Below, in pieces: positions 39,401 through 54,000 of a stretch of DNA of 64,000 bases (positions are counted from its first letter, which is position 1; every line of letters begins with the position of its first letter). Where the stretch lies: NCBI RefSeq assembly GCF_051020955.1, contig NW_027477083.1:36795-100794 (forward strand). The letters are read 5' to 3'. The notes beneath the pieces are model-generated. The model made no database searches. It worked only from the letters and a program-made list of their open reading frames with translations, and had not been told where the DNA came from. Position numbers and translations under genes: made by a program. The stretch is from Megalopta genalis (lineage: Eukaryota > Arthropoda > Insecta > Hymenoptera > Halictidae).

Positions 39401-42400
39401 AAGCTAACTCATGTGTTTCGCATGCATTTGAAGTTAAACCTTCTACTCCGCATTGATTTGAAGCTAAATCATGTGTGTCGCATGCATTTGAAGCTAATCC
39501 TCCCACACCGCATTGATTTGAAGCTAAATCATGTGTTTCGCATGCATTCGAAGCTAAACCTTACACTCCGCATTGATTTGTAGCAAAATCATTTGTTAGG
39601 CATGCATTTGAAGCTAAACCTTCCACCCCGCATTGATTTGAAGCTAAATCAAGTGTTTCGCATGCATTTGAAGCTAAACCTTAAACTCCGAATTGATTTT
39701 AAGCTAAATCATGTGTTTCGCATGCATTTGAAGCTAAACATTCTACTCCGCATTGATTTGAAGCCAAGTCAAGTGTTTCGCATGGATTTGATGCGATCTC
39801 GTTTGTTTCGCATGCAGTTGAAGCTAAGTCATTTATATCTCAAGTATTTGACGCTAACTCATGTGTTTCGCATGCATTTGAAGTTAAACCTACTACTCCG
39901 CGTTGATTTGAAGCTAAATCATGTGTTTCGCATGTATTTGAAGCTAAACCTTCCACTCCGCATTGATATGAAGCTAAATCATGTGTTTAGCATGCATTCG
40001 AAGCTAAACCTTACACTCCGCATTGATTTGAAGCTATATCATGTGTTTCGCATGCATTCGAAGCTAAACCTTACACTCCGCATTGATTTGAAGCAAAATC
40101 ATTTGTTACGCATGCATTTGAAGCTAAACCTTCTATTCGGCATTGATTTGAAGCAAAATCATGTGTTTCGCATGCATTTGTAGCTAACCCTTCCACTCCG
40201 CATTGATTTCAAGCTAAGTCATGTGTTTCGCATGCATTCGAAGCTAAACCTTACACTCCGCATTGATTTGAAGCAAAATCATTTGTTACGCATGCATTTG
40301 AAGCTAAACCTTCCACTCCGCATTGATTTGAAGCTAAATCATGTGTTTCGCATGCATTCGAAGCTAAACCTTAAACTCCGAATTGATTTGAAGCTAAATC
40401 ATGTGTTTCGCATGCATTTGAAGCTAAACATTCTACTCCGCATTGATTTGAAGCCAAGTCAAGTGTTTCGCATGGATTTGATGCGATCTCGTTTGTTTCG
40501 CATGCAGTTGAAGCTAAGTCATTTATATCTCAAGTATTTGACGCTAACTCATGTGTTTCGCATGCATTTGAAGTTAAACCTTCTACTCCGCGTTGATTTG
40601 AAGCTAAATCATGTGTTTCGCATTCATTTGAAGCGAAACCTTCTACTCCACATTGATTTCAAGCTAAGTCATGTGTTTCGCATGGATTTGAAGCAAAACC
40701 TTCTACTTCGCATTGATTGGAAGCTAACTCATGTGTTTCGTATGCATTTGAAGCTAAACCTTCTACTCCTCATTGATATGAAGCTAAATCATGTGTTTCG
40801 AGTGCATTTGAAGCTAAACCTTCTGTTCCGCATTGATTTGGAGTTAAATCAAGTGTTTCGCATGCATTTGAAGCTAAACCTTCTACTCCGCATTCATTTG
40901 AAGCTAAATCATGTGTTTCGCATGCATTTGAAGCTAAACCTTCTATTCCGCACTGATTTGAAGCTAACTCATGTGTTTCGCATGCATTTGAAGTTAAACC
41001 TTCTACTCCGCATTGATTTGAAGCTAAATCATGTGTGTCGCATGCATTTGAAGCTAATCCTCCCACACCGCATTGATATGAAGCTAAATCATGTGTTTCG
41101 CATGCATTCGAAGCTAAACCTTACACTCCGCATTGATTTGAAGCTATATCATGTGTTTCGCATGCATTCGAAGCTAAACCTTACACTCCGCATTGATTTG
41201 AAGCAAAATCATTTGTTACGCATGCATTTGAAGCTAAACATTCCACTCCGCATTGATTTGAAGCTAATTCATGTGTTTCGCATGCATTCGATGCTAAACC
41301 TTGCACTCCGCATTGATTTGCAGCAAAATCATTTGTTTCGCATGCATTTGAAGCTAAACCTTCTACTCCGCATTGATTTGAAGCTAAATCATGTGTTTCG
41401 CATGCATTTGAAGCTAAACCTTCTATTCCGCATTGATTTGAAGCTAAATCAAGTGTTTCGCATGCATTTGAAGCTAAACCTTCCACTCCGCATTGATTTG
41501 AAGCTAAATCATGTGTTTCGCATGCATTTGAAGCTAAACCTTATATACCGCATTGATTTGAAGCTAACTCATGTGTTTCGCATGCATTTGAAGCTAAACC
41601 TTCTATTCGGCATTGATTTGAAGCTAAACCATGTGTTTCGCATGCATTTGAAGCTATACCTTCTACTCCACATTGATTTCAAGCTAAGTCATGTGTTTCG
41701 CATGGATTTGAAGCAAAACCTTCTACTTCGCATTGATTTGAAGCTAACTCATGTGTTTCGTACGCATTTGAAGCTAAACCTTCTACTCCTCATTGATATG
41801 AAGCTAAATCATGCGTTTCGCATGCATTTGAAGCTAAACCTTCTGTTCCGCATTGATTTGAAGCAAAATCATTTGTTACGCATGCATTTGAAGCTAAACC
41901 TTGCACTCCGCATTGATTTGCAGCAAAATCATTTGTTACGCATGCATTTGAAGCTAAACCATCTATTCGGCATTGATTTGTAGCTAAATCATGTGTTTCG
42001 CAAGCATTTGAAGCTAAACCTTCTTCTCCACATTGATTTCAAGCTAAGTCATGTGTTTCGCATGGATTTGAAGCAAAACCTTCTACTTCCCATTGATTTG
42101 AAGCAAAATCATTTGTTACGCATGCATTTGAAGCTAAACCTTCTACTCCGCATTGATTTGAAGCTAAATCATATGTTTCGCATGCATTTGAAGCTAAATC
42201 ATTTATATCTCAAGTATTTGAAGCTAAATCGTTTGTTTCGCATGGATTTGAAGCTAAGCCTTCTACTTAACATTGATTTGAAGATAAATCATGCGTTTCG
42301 CATGCATTTGAAGCTAAACCTTCCACTCCGCATTGATTTGAAGCTAAATCATGTGTTTCGCATGCATTTGAAGCTAAACCTTCCACTCCGCATTGATTTG

Positions 42401-42700
42401 AAGCTAAATCTTGTGTTTCGCATGCATCTGAAGCTAAACCTTCTATTCCGCATTGATTTGAAGCTAAGTCATGTGTTTCGCATGGATTTGAAGCAAAACC
42501 ATCTACTTCGCATTGATTTGAAGCTAACTCATGTGTTTCGCATGCATTTGAAGCTAAACCTTCTACTCCGCATTGATTTGAAGCCAAATCATGTGTTTCG
42601 CATGGATTTGATGCGATCTCGTTTGTTTCGCATGCGGTTGAAGCTAAATCATTTATATCTCAAGTATTTGAAGATAACTCATTTGTTTCGCATGCATTTG
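28931..42700. repeat. Satellite block B1: 60-bp dimer family
   Basis: The unit is now two alternating monomers: one with AAATCATGTG and TTCGCATGCATTTG, the other with AAACCTTCTACTCCGCATTG. The CATGCAT core is new relative to block A and appears in most dimers. Every 0.57-2.4 kb a 60-bp marker module with GCGATCTCGTTTG and TTATATCTCAAGTATTTG interrupts the dimers (for example at 29656, 30226, 31546, 32236, 33166, 33856, 35533, 36823, 38353, 39223, 39793, 40483 and 42613). Dimer sub-variants (TCGGCATTG, CCACATTG, TTCCGCACTG, CTTAAACTCCG) recur in fixed order and make third-level units of about 1.6-2.4 kb. Confidence 0.9.
29700..42450. repeat. Large segmental duplication D5, copy 1 (about 12.7 kb)
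   Basis: This segment matches 45055-57340. The offset is 15,355 bp from about 29.7 to 32.9 kb, 14,275 from about 34.3 to 36.4 kb, 14,665 near 37.3 kb, 14,815 from about 37.8 to 41.8 kb and 14,875 to the end. The steps are -1,080, +390, +150 and +60, all multiples of 30. The copies share private marks such as a 3-bp loss (AAACCTACTCCTC at 35299 and at 49573) and CATTGAGTTGAAG (30064 and 45419). Sequence identity looks very high by eye. Confidence 0.88.
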
Positions 42701-43456
42701 AAGCTAAACCTTCTAAATCGCATGAATTTTAAGCTAAATCATGTGTTCCGCATGGATTTGAGGATAACACGTTTGTTTCGACTGCAGTTGAAGCCATATC
42801 ACATATATCGCAAGTAACTGAAGCTAAATCATTGGTTTCGCATGGATTTGAAGATAAAGCTTCGACATCGCATTGATTTTCTGTTAAATCATGTGTTTTT
42901 CATGGATTTGAAGCTAACTCGTCTGTTTCGCATGCAGCTGAAGCTATATCACCTATATCCCGAGTGTTTGCAGCACAATCATTTGTTTCGCATGGATTTG
43001 AAGCTAAACCTTCTAAATCGCATGAATTTTAAGCTAAATCATGTGTTCCTCATGGATTTAAGTCTAACTCGTTTGTTTCGTCTGCATTTGAAGCTATATC
43101 ACTTATATCCCAAGTGTTTGAAGATAAATCAATTGTTTCGGATGGATTTGAAGCTAAACCTTCTACATCGCATGGACATGAAGCTAACTCGTTTGTTTCG
43201 CATGCAGCTGAAGCTATATCACCTATATCCAAGTGTTTGCAGCTCAATAATTTGTTTCGCATGGATTTGAAGCTAAACCTTCTAAATCGCATGAATTTTA
43301 AACTAAATCATTTGTTCCGCATGGATTTGAAGCTAACGCGTTTGTTTCGTCTGCACTTGAAGCAATATCACATATATCGCTATTATCTGAAGATAAATCA
43401 TTTGTTTCGCATGGATTTGAAGCTAAACCTTCAACATCGCATTGATTTGAAGCTAA
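42701..43456. repeat. Island of block-A satellite inside the dimer region
   Basis: Pentamer-type monomers return abruptly and match 27081-27930 (offset 15,627, then 15,537 after a 90-bp loss). They include the rare CGCATGAATTTT, GGATAACACG and TTTTTCATGG variants. On the right the array goes straight back to dimers matching 30921 onward. The island is the counterpart of the end of block A, so the whole A-B transition was probably included in the large duplication. Confidence 0.85.
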
Positions 43457-45054
43457 ATCATTTGTTACGCATGCATTTGAAGCTAAACCTTCTATTCGGC
43501 ATTGATTAGAAGCAAAATCATGTGTTTCGCATGCATTTGTAGCTAAACCTTCCACAACCCATTGATTTCAAGCTAAGTCATGTGTTTCGCATGGATTTGA
43601 AGCAAAACCTTCTACTTCGCATTGATTTGAAGCAAAATCATTTGTTACGCATGCATTTGAAGCTAAACCTTCTTTTCGGCATTGATTTGAAGCTAAATCA
43701 TGTGTTTCGCATTCATTTGAAGCGAAACCTTCTACTCCACATTGATTTCAAGCTAAGTCATGTGTTTCGCATGGATTTGAAGCAAAACCTTCTACTTCGC
43801 ATTGATTGCAAGCTAACTCATGTGTTTCGTATGCATTTGAAGCTAAACCTTCTACTCCTCATTGATATGAAGCTAAATCATGTGTTTCGCGTGCATTTGA
43901 AGCTAAACCTTCTGTTCCGCATTGATTTGGAGCTAAATCAAGTGTTTCGCATGCATTTGAAGCTAAACCTTCTACTCCGCATTCATTTGAAGCTAAATCA
44001 TGTGTTTCGCATGCATTTGAAGCTAAACCTTCTACTCCGCTTTGATATGAAGCTAAGTCATGTCTTTCGCATGGATTTGATGCGATCTCGTTTGTTTCGC
44101 ATGCAGTTGAAGCTAAATCATTTATATCTCAAGTATTTGACGCTAACTCATGTGTTTCGCATGCATTTGAAGTTAAACCTTCTACTCCGCGTTGATTTGA
44201 AGCTAAATCATGTGTTTCGCATGTATTTGAAGCTAAACCTTCCACTCCGCATTGATATGAAGCTAAATCATGTGTTTCGCATGCATTCGAAGCTAAACCT
44301 TACACTCCGCATTGATTTGAAGCTATATCATGTGTTTCGCATGCATTCGAAGCTAAACCTTACACTCCGCATTGATTTGAAGCAAAATCATTTGTTACGC
44401 ATGCATTTGAAGCTAAACCTTCTATTCGGCATTGATTTGAAGCAAAATCATGTGTTTCGCATGCATTTGTAGCTAAACCTTCCACAACGCATTGATTTCA
44501 AGCTAAGTCATGTGTTTCGCATGGATTTGAAGCAAAACCTTCTTCTTCGCATTGATTTGAAGCAAAATCATTTGTTACGCATGCATTTGAAGCTAAACCT
44601 TCTTTTCGGCATTGATTTGAAGCTAAATCATGTGTTTCGCATTCATTTGAAGCGAAACCTTCTACTCCACATTGATTTCAAGCTAAGTCATGTGTTTCGC
44701 ATGATTTGAAGCAAAACCTTCTACTTCGCATTGATTGGAAGCTAACTCATGTGTTTCGTATGCATTTGAAGCTAAACCTTCTACTCCTCATTGATATGAA
44801 GCTAAATCATGTGTTTCGCGTGCATTTGAAGCTAAACCTTCTGTTCCGCATTGATTTGAAGCTAAATCAAGTGTTTCGCATGCATTTGAAGCTAAACCTT
44901 CTACTCCGCATTCATTTGAAGCTAAATCATGTGTTTCGCATGCATTTGAAACTAAACCTTCTACTCCGCATTGATATGAAGCTAAGTCATGTCTTTCGCA
45001 TGGATTTGATGCGATCTCGTTTGTTTCGCATGCAGTTGAAGCTAATCATTTATA

Positions 45055-48000
45055 TCTCAAGTATTTGAAGATAACTCATGTGTTTCGCATGCATTTGAAG
45101 CTAAACCTTCTACTCCGCATTGATTTGAAGCTAAATCATGTGTTTCGCATGCATTTTGAAGCTAAACCTTCTATTCCGCATTGATTTGAAGCTAAATCAT
45201 GTGTTTCGCATGCATTTGAAGCTAAACCTTCTACTCGGCATTGATTTGAAGCTAAATCATGTGTTTCGCATGCATTTGAAGCTAAACCTTCTATTCCGCA
45301 TTGATTTGAAGCTAAATCATGTGTTTCGCATGCATTTGAAGCTAAACCTTCTACTCGGCATTGATTTGAAGCTAAATCATGTGTTTCGCATGCATTTGAA
45401 GCTAAACCTTCCACCCCGCATTGAGTTGAAGCTAAATCAAGTGTTTCGCATGCATTTGAAGCTAAACCTTCTACTCCGCATTCATTTGAAGCTAAATCAT
45501 GTGTTTCGCATGCATTTGAAGCTAAACATTATACTCCGCATTGATTTGAAGCTAAGTCAAGTGTTTCGCATGGATTTGATGCGATCTCGTTTGTTTCGCA
45601 TGCAGTTGAAGCTAAGTCATTTATATCTCAAGTATTTGACGCTAACTCATGTGTTTCGCAAGCATTTGAAGTTAAACCTTCTACTCCGCGTTGATTTGAA
45701 GCTAAATCATGTGTTTCGCATGCATTCGAAGCTAAACCTTACACTCCGCATTGATTTGAAGCAAAATCATTTGTTACGCATGCATTTGAAGCTAAACCTT
45801 CTATTCGGCATTGATTTGAAGCAAAATCATGTGTTTCGCATGCATTTGTAGCTAAACCTTCCACTCCGCATTGATTTCAAGCTAAGTCATGTGTTTCGCA
45901 TGCATTTGAAGCTAAACCTTCTACTCCACATTGATTTCAAGCTAAGTCATGTGTTTCGCACGGATTTGAAGCAAAACCTTCTACTTCGAATTGATTTGAA
46001 GCTAACTCATGTGTTTCGTATGCTTTTGAAGCTAAACCTTCTACTCCTCATTGATTTGAAGCTAAATCGTGTGTTTCGTATGCATTTGAAGCTAAATCAA
46101 GTGTTTCGCATGCATTTGAAGCTAAACCTTCTACTCCGCATTGATTTGAAGCTAAATCATGTGTTTCGCATGCATTTGAAGCAAAACCTTCCACTCCGCA
46201 TTGATTTGAAGCTAAATCATGCGTTTCGCATGCATTCGAAGCTAAACCTTACACTCCGCATTGATTTGAAGCAAAATCATTTGTTACGCATGCATTTGAA
46301 GCTAAACCTTCTATTCGGCATTGATTAGAAGCAAAATCATGTGTTTCGCATGCATTTGTAGCTAAACCTTCCACAACCCATTGATTTCAAGCTAAGTCAT
46401 GTGTTTCGCATGGATTTGAAGCAAAACCTTCTACTTCGCATTGATTTGAAGCAAAATCATTTGTTACGCATGCATTTGAAGCTAAACCTTCTTTTCGGCA
46501 TTGATTTGAAGCTAAATCATGTGTTTCGCATTCATTTGAAGCGAAACCTTCTACTCCACATTGATTTCAAGCTAAGTCATGTGTTTCGCATGGATTTGAA
46601 GCAAAACCTTCTACTTCGCATTGATTGCAAGCTAACTCATGTGTTTCGTATGCATTTGAAGCTAAACCTTCTACTCCTCATTGATATGAAGCTAAATCAT
46701 GTGTTTCGCGTGCATTTGAAGCTAAACCTTCTGTTCCGCATTGATTTGGAGCTAAATCAAGTGTTTCGCATGCATTTGAAGCTAAACCTTCTACTCCGCA
46801 TTCATTTGAAGCTAAATCATGTGTTTCGCATGCATTTGAAGCTAAACCTTCTACTCCGCTTTGATATGAAGCTAAGTCATGTCTTTCGCATGGATTTGAT
46901 GCGATCTCGTTTGTTTCGCATGCAGTTGAAGCTAAATCATTTATATCTCAAGTATTTGAAGATAACTCATGTGTTTCGCATGCATTTGAAGCTAAACCTT
47001 CTACTCCGCATTGATTTGAAGCTAAATCATGTGTTTCGCATGCATTTGAAGCTAAACCTTCTATTCCGCATTGATTTGAAGCTAAATCATGTGTTTCGCA
47101 TGCATTTGAAGCTAAACCTTGTACTCGGCATTCATTTGAAGCTAAATCATGTGTTTCGCATGCATTTGAAGCTAAACCTTCTATTCCGCACTGATTTGAA
47201 GCTAACTCATGTGTTTTGCATGCATTTGAAGTTAAACCTTCTACTCCGCATTGATTTGAAGCTAAATCATGTGTGTAGCATGCATTTGAAGCTAATCCTC
47301 CCACACCGCTTTGATTTGAAGCTAAATCATGTGTTTCGCATGCATTCGAAGCTAAACCTTACACTCCGCATTGATTTGAAGTAAAATCATTTGTTAGGCA
47401 TGCATTTGAAGCTAAACCTTCCACCCCGCATTGATTTGAAGCTAAATCAAGTGTTTCGCATGCATTTGAAGCTAAACCGTAAACTCCGAAATGATTTGAA
47501 GCTAAATCATGTTTTTCGCATGCATTTGAAGCTAAATCAAGTGTTTCGCATTGATTTGAAGCCAAGTCAAGTGTTTCGCATGGATTTGATGCGATCTCGT
47601 TTGTTTCGCATGCAGTTGAAGCTAAGTCATTTATATCTCAAGTATTTGACGCTAACTCATGTGTTTCGCATGCATTTGAAGTTAAACCTTCTACTCCGCG
47701 TTGATTTGAAGCTAAATCATGTGTTTCGCATGTATTTGAAGCTAAACCTTCCACTCCGCATTGATATGAAGCTAAATCATGTGTTTCGCATGCATTCGAA
47801 GCTAAACCTTACACTCCGCATTGATTTGAAGCTATATCATGTGTTTCGCATGCATTCGAAGCTAAACCTTACACTCCGCATTGATTTGAAGCAAAATCAT
47901 TTGTTACGCATGCATTTGAAGCTAAACCTTCTATTCGGCATTGATTTGAAGCAAAATCATGTGTTTCGCATGCATTTGTAGCTAAACCTTCCACAACGCA

Positions 48001-51000
48001 TTGATTTCAAGCTAAGTCATGTGTTTCGCATGGATTTGAAGCAAAACCTTCTTCTTCGCATTGATTTGAAGCAAAATCATTTGTTACGCATGCATTTGAA
48101 GCTAAACCTTCTTTTCGGCATTGATTTGAAGCTAAATCATGTGTTTCGCATTCATTTGAAGCGAAACCTTCTACTCCACATTGATTTCAAGCTAAGTCAT
48201 GTGTTTCGCATGGATTTGAAGCAAAACCTTCTACTTCGCATTGATTGGAAGCTAACTCATGTGTTTCGTATGCATTTGAAGCTAAACCTTCTACTCCTCA
48301 TTGATATGAAGCTAAATCATGTGTTTCGCATGCATTTGAAGCTAAACCTTCTATTCCGCACTGATTTGAAGCTAACTCATGTGTTTCGCATGCATTTGAA
48401 GTTAAACCTTCTACTCCGCATTGATTTGAAGCTAAATCATGTGTGTCGCATGCATTTGAAGCTAATCCTCCCACACCGCATTGATTTGAAGCTAAATCAT
48501 GTGTTTCGCATGCATTCGAAGCTAAACCTTACACTCCGCATTGATTTGTAGCAAAATCATTTGTTAGGCATGCATTTGAAGCTAAACCTTCCACCCCGCA
48601 TTGATTTCAAGCTAAGTCATGTGTTTCGCATGCATTTGTAGCTAAACCTTCCACTCCGCATTGATTTCAAGCTAAGTCATGTGTTTCGCATGCATTTGAA
48701 GCTAAACCTTAAACTCCGAATTGATTTGAAGCTAAATCATGTGTTTCGCATGCATTTGTAGCTAAACCTTCCACTCCGCATTGATTTCAAGCTAAGTCAT
48801 GTGTTTCGCATGCATTTGAAGCTAAACCTTCTACTACACATTGATTTCAAGCTAAGTCATGTGTTTCGCACGGATTTGAAGCATAACCTTCTACTTCGAA
48901 TTGATTTGAAGCTAACTCATGTGTTTCGTATGCTTTTGAAGCTAAACCTTCTACTCCTCATTGATTTGAAGCTAAATCGTGTGTTTCGTATGCATTTGAA
49001 GCTAAATCAAGTGTTTCGCATGCATTTGAAGCTAAACCTTCTACTCCGCATTGATTTGAAGCTAAATCATGTGTTTCGCATGCATTTGAAGCAAAACCTT
49101 CCACTCCGCATTGATTTGAAGCTAAATCATGCGTTTCGCATGCATTCGAAGCTAAACCTTACACTCCGCATTGATTTGAAGCAAAATCATTTGTTACGCA
49201 TGCATTTGAAGCTAAACCTTCTATTCGGCATTGATTAGAAGCAAAATCATGTGTTTCGCATGCATTTGTAGCTAAACCTTCCACAACGCATTGATTTCAA
49301 GCTAAGTCATGTGTTTCGCATGGATTTGAAGCAAAACCTTCTACTTCGCATTGATTTGAAGCAAAATCATTTGTTACGCATGCATTTGAAGCTAAACCTT
49401 CTTTTCGGCATTGATTTGAAGCTAAATCATGTGTTTCGCATTCATTTGAATCGAAACCTTCTACTCCACATTGATTTCAAGCTAAGTCATGTGTTTCGCA
49501 TGGATTTGAAGCAAAACCTTCTACTTCGCATTGATTGGAAGCTAACTCATGTGTTTCGTATGCATTTGAAGCTAAACCTACTCCTCATTGATATGAAGCT
49601 AAATCATGTGTTTCGCGTGCATTTGAAGCTAAACCTTCTGTTCCGCATTGATTTGGAGCTAAATCAAGTGTTTCGCATGCATTTGAAGCTAAACCTTCTA
49701 CTCCGCATTCATTTGAAGCTAAATCATGTGTTTCGCATGCATTTGAAGCTAAACCTTCTACTCCGCTTTGATATGAAGCTAAGTCATGTCTTTCGCATGG
49801 ATTTGATGCGATCTCGTTTCTTTCGCATGCAGTTGAATCTAAATCATTTATATCTCAAGTATTTGAAGATAACTCATGTGTTTCGCATGCATTTGAAGCT
49901 AAACCTTCTACTCCGCATTGATTTGAAGCTAAATCATGTGTTTCGCATGCATTTGAAGCTAAACCTTCTATTCCGCATTGATTTGAAGCTAAATCATGTG
50001 TTTCGCATGCATTTGAAGCTAAACCTTCTACTCGGCATTGATTTGAAGCTAAATCATGTGTTTCGCATGCATTTGAAGCTAAACCTTCTATTCCGCACTG
50101 ATTTGAAGCTAACTCATGTGTTTCGCATGCATTTGAAGTTAAACCTTCTACTCCGCATTGATTTGAAGCTAAATCATGTGTGTCGCATGCATTTGAAGCT
50201 AATCCTCCCACACCGCTTTGATTTGAAGCTAAATCATGTGTTTCGCATGCATTTGTAGCTAAACCTTCCACAACGCATTGATTTCAAGCTAAGTCATGTG
50301 TTTCGCATGGATTTGAAGCAAAACCTTCTACTTCGCATTGATTTGAAGCAAGATCATTTGTTACGCATGCATTTGAAGCTAAACCTTCTTTTCGGCATTG
50401 ATTTGAAGCTAAATCATGTGTTTCGCATTCATTTGAAGCGACACCTTCTACTCCACATTGATTTCAAGCTAAGTCATGTGTTTCGCATGGATTTGAAGCA
50501 AAACCTTCTACTTCGCATTGATTGGAAGCTAACTCATGTGTTTCGTATGCATTTGAAGCTAAACCTTCTACTCCTCATTGATATGAAGCTAAATCATGTG
50601 TTTCGCGTGCATTTGAAGCTAAACCTTCTGTTCCGCATTGATTTGGAGCTAAATCAAGTGTTTCGCATGCATTTGAAGCTAAACCTTCTACTCCGCATTC
50701 ATTTGAAGCTAAATCATGTGTTTCGCATGCATTTGAAGCTAAACCTTCTACTCCGCTTTGATATGAAGCTAAGTCATGTCTTTCGCATGGATTTGATGCG
50801 ATCTCGTTTGTTTCGCATGCAGTTGAAGCTAAATCATTTATATCTCAAGTATTTGAAGATAACTCATGTGTTTCGCATGCATTTGAAGCTAAACCTTCTA
50901 CTCCGCATTGATTTGAAGCTAAATCATGTGTTTCGCATGCATTTGAAGCTAAACCTTCTATTCCGCATTGATTTGAAGCTAAATCATGTGTTTCGCATGC

Positions 51001-54000
51001 ATTTGAAGCTAAACCTTCTACTCGGCATTGATTTGAAGCTAAATCATGTGTTTCGCATGCATTTGAAGCTAAACCTTCTATTCCGCACTGATTTGAAGCT
51101 AACTCATGTGTTTCGCATGCATTTGAAGTTAAACCTTCTACTCCGCATTGATTTGAAGCTAAATCATGTGTGTCGCATGCATTTGAAGCTAATCCTCCCA
51201 CACCGCTTTGATTTGAAGCTAAATCATGTGTTTCGCATGCATTCGAAGCTAAACCTTACACTCCGCATTGATTTGAAGCAAAATCATTTGCTAGGCATGC
51301 ATTTGAAGCTAAACCTTCCACCCCGCATTGATTTGAAGCTAAATCAAGTGTTTCGCATGCATTTGAAGCTAAACCTTAAACTCCGAATTGATTTGAAGCT
51401 AAATCATGTGTGTCGCATGCATTTGAAGCTAAACATTCTACTCCGCATTGATTTGAAGCCAAGTCAAGTGTTTCGCATGGATTTGATGCGATCTCGTTTG
51501 TTTCGCATGCAGTTGAAGCTAAGTCATTTATATCTCAAGTATTTGACGCTAACTCATGTGTTTCGCATGCATTTGAAGTTAAACCTTCTACTCCGCGTTG
51601 ATTTGAAGCTAAATCATGTGTTTCGCATGTATTTGAAGCTAAACCTTCCACTCCGCATTGATATGAAGCTAAATCATGTGTTTCGCATGCATTCGAAGCT
51701 AAACCTTACACTCCGCATTGATTTGAAGCTATATCATGTGTTTCGCATGCATTCGAAGCTAAACCTTACACTCCGCATTGATTTGAAGCAAAATCATTTG
51801 TTACGCATGCATTTGAAGCTAAACCTTCTATTCGGCATTGATTTGAAGCAAAATCATGTGTTTCGCATGCATTTGTAGCTAAACCTTCCACAACGCATTG
51901 ATTTCAAGCTAAGTCATGTGTTTCGCATGGATTTGAAGCAAAACCTTCTACTTCGCATTGATTTGAAGCAAAATCATTTGTTACGCATGCATTTGAAGCT
52001 AAACCTTCTTTTCGGCATTGATTTGAAGCTAAATCATGTGTTTCGCATTCATTTGAAGCGAAACCTTCTACTCCACATTGATTTCAAGCTAAGTCATGTG
52101 TTTCGCATGGATTTGAAGCAAAACCTTCTACTTCGCATTGATTGGAAGCTAGCTCATGTGTTTCGTACGCATTTGAAGCAAAACCTTCTACTTCGCATTG
52201 ATTGGAAGCTAACTCATGTGTTTCGTACGCATTTGAAGCTAAACCTTCTACTCCTCATTGATATGAAGCTAAATCATGTGTTTCGCGTGCATTTGAAGCT
52301 AAACCTTCTGTTCCGCATTGATTTGGAGCTAAATCAAGTGTTTCGCATGCATTTGAAGCTAAACCTTCTACTCCGCATTCATTTGAAGCTAAATCATGTG
52401 TTTCGCATGCATTTGAAGCTAAACCTTCTACTCCGCTTTGATATGAAGCTAAGTCATGTCTTTCGCATGGATTTGATGCGATCTCGTTTGTTTCGCATGC
52501 AGTTGAAGCTAAATCATTTAAATCTCAAGTATTTGAAGATAACTCATGTGTTTCGCATGCATTTGAAGCTAAACCTTCTACTCCGCATTGATTTGACGCT
52601 AAATCATGTGTTTCGCATGCATTTGAAGCTAAACCTTCTATTCCGCATTGATTTGAAGCTAAATCATGTGTTTCGCATGCATTTGAAGCTAAACCTTCTA
52701 CTCGGCATTGATTTGAAGCTAAATCATGTGTTTCGCATGCATTTGAAGCTAAACCTTCTATTCCGCACTGATTTGAAGCTAACTCATGTGTTTCGCATGC
52801 ATTTGAAGTTAAACCTTCTACTCCGCATTGATTTGAAGCTAAATCATGTGTGTCGCATGCATTTGAAGCTAATCCTCCCACACCGCATTGATTTGAAGCT
52901 AAATCATGTGTTTCGCATGCATTCGAAGCTAAACCTTACACTCCGCATTGATTTGTAGCAAAATCATTTGTTAGGCATGCATTTGAAGCTAAACCTTCCA
53001 CCCCGCATTGATTTGAAGCTAAATCAAGTGTTTCGCATGCATTTGAAGCTAAACCTTAAACTCCGAATTGATTTGAACCTAAATCATGTGTTTCGCATGC
53101 ATTTGAAGCTAAACATTCTACTCCGCATTGATTTGAAGCCAAGTCAAGTGTTTCGCATGGATTTGATGCGATCTCGTTTGTTTCGCATGCAGTTGATGCT
53201 AAGTCATTTATATCTCAAGTATTTGACGCTAACTCATGTGTTTCGCATGCATTTGAAGTTAAACCTTCTACTCCGCGTTGATTTGAAGCTAAATCATGTG
53301 TTTCGCATGTATTTGAAGCTAAACCTTCCACTCCGCATTGATATGAAGCTAAATCATGTGTTTCGCATGCATTCGAAGCTAAACCTTACACTCCGCATTG
53401 ATTTGAAGCTATATCATGTGTTTCGCATGCATTCGAAGCTAAACCTTACACTCCGTATTGATTTGAAACAAAATCATTTGTTACGCATGCATTTGAAGCT
53501 AAACCTTCTATTCGGCATTGATTTGAAGCAAAATCATGTGTTTCGCATGCATTTGTAGCTAACCCTTCCACTCCGCATTGATTTCAAGCTAAGTCATGTG
53601 TTTCGCATGCATTCGAAGCTAAACCTTACACTCCGCATTGATTTGAAGCAAAATCATTTGTTACGCATGCATTTGAAGCTAAACCTTCCACTCCGCATTG
53701 ATTTGAAGCTAAATCATGTGTTTCGCATGCATTCGAAGCTAAACCTTACACTCCGCATTGATTTGAAGCAAAATCATGTGTTTCGCATGCATTTGTAGCT
53801 AAACCTTCCACTCCGCATTCATTTGAAGCTAAATCATGTGTTTCGCATGTATTTGAAGCTAAACCTTCCACTCCTCATTGATATGAAGCTAAATCATGTG
53901 TTTCGCATGCATTCGAAGCTAAACCTTACACTCCGCATTGATTTGAAGCTATATCATGTGTTTCGCATGCATTCGAAGCTAAACCTTACACTCCGCTTTG

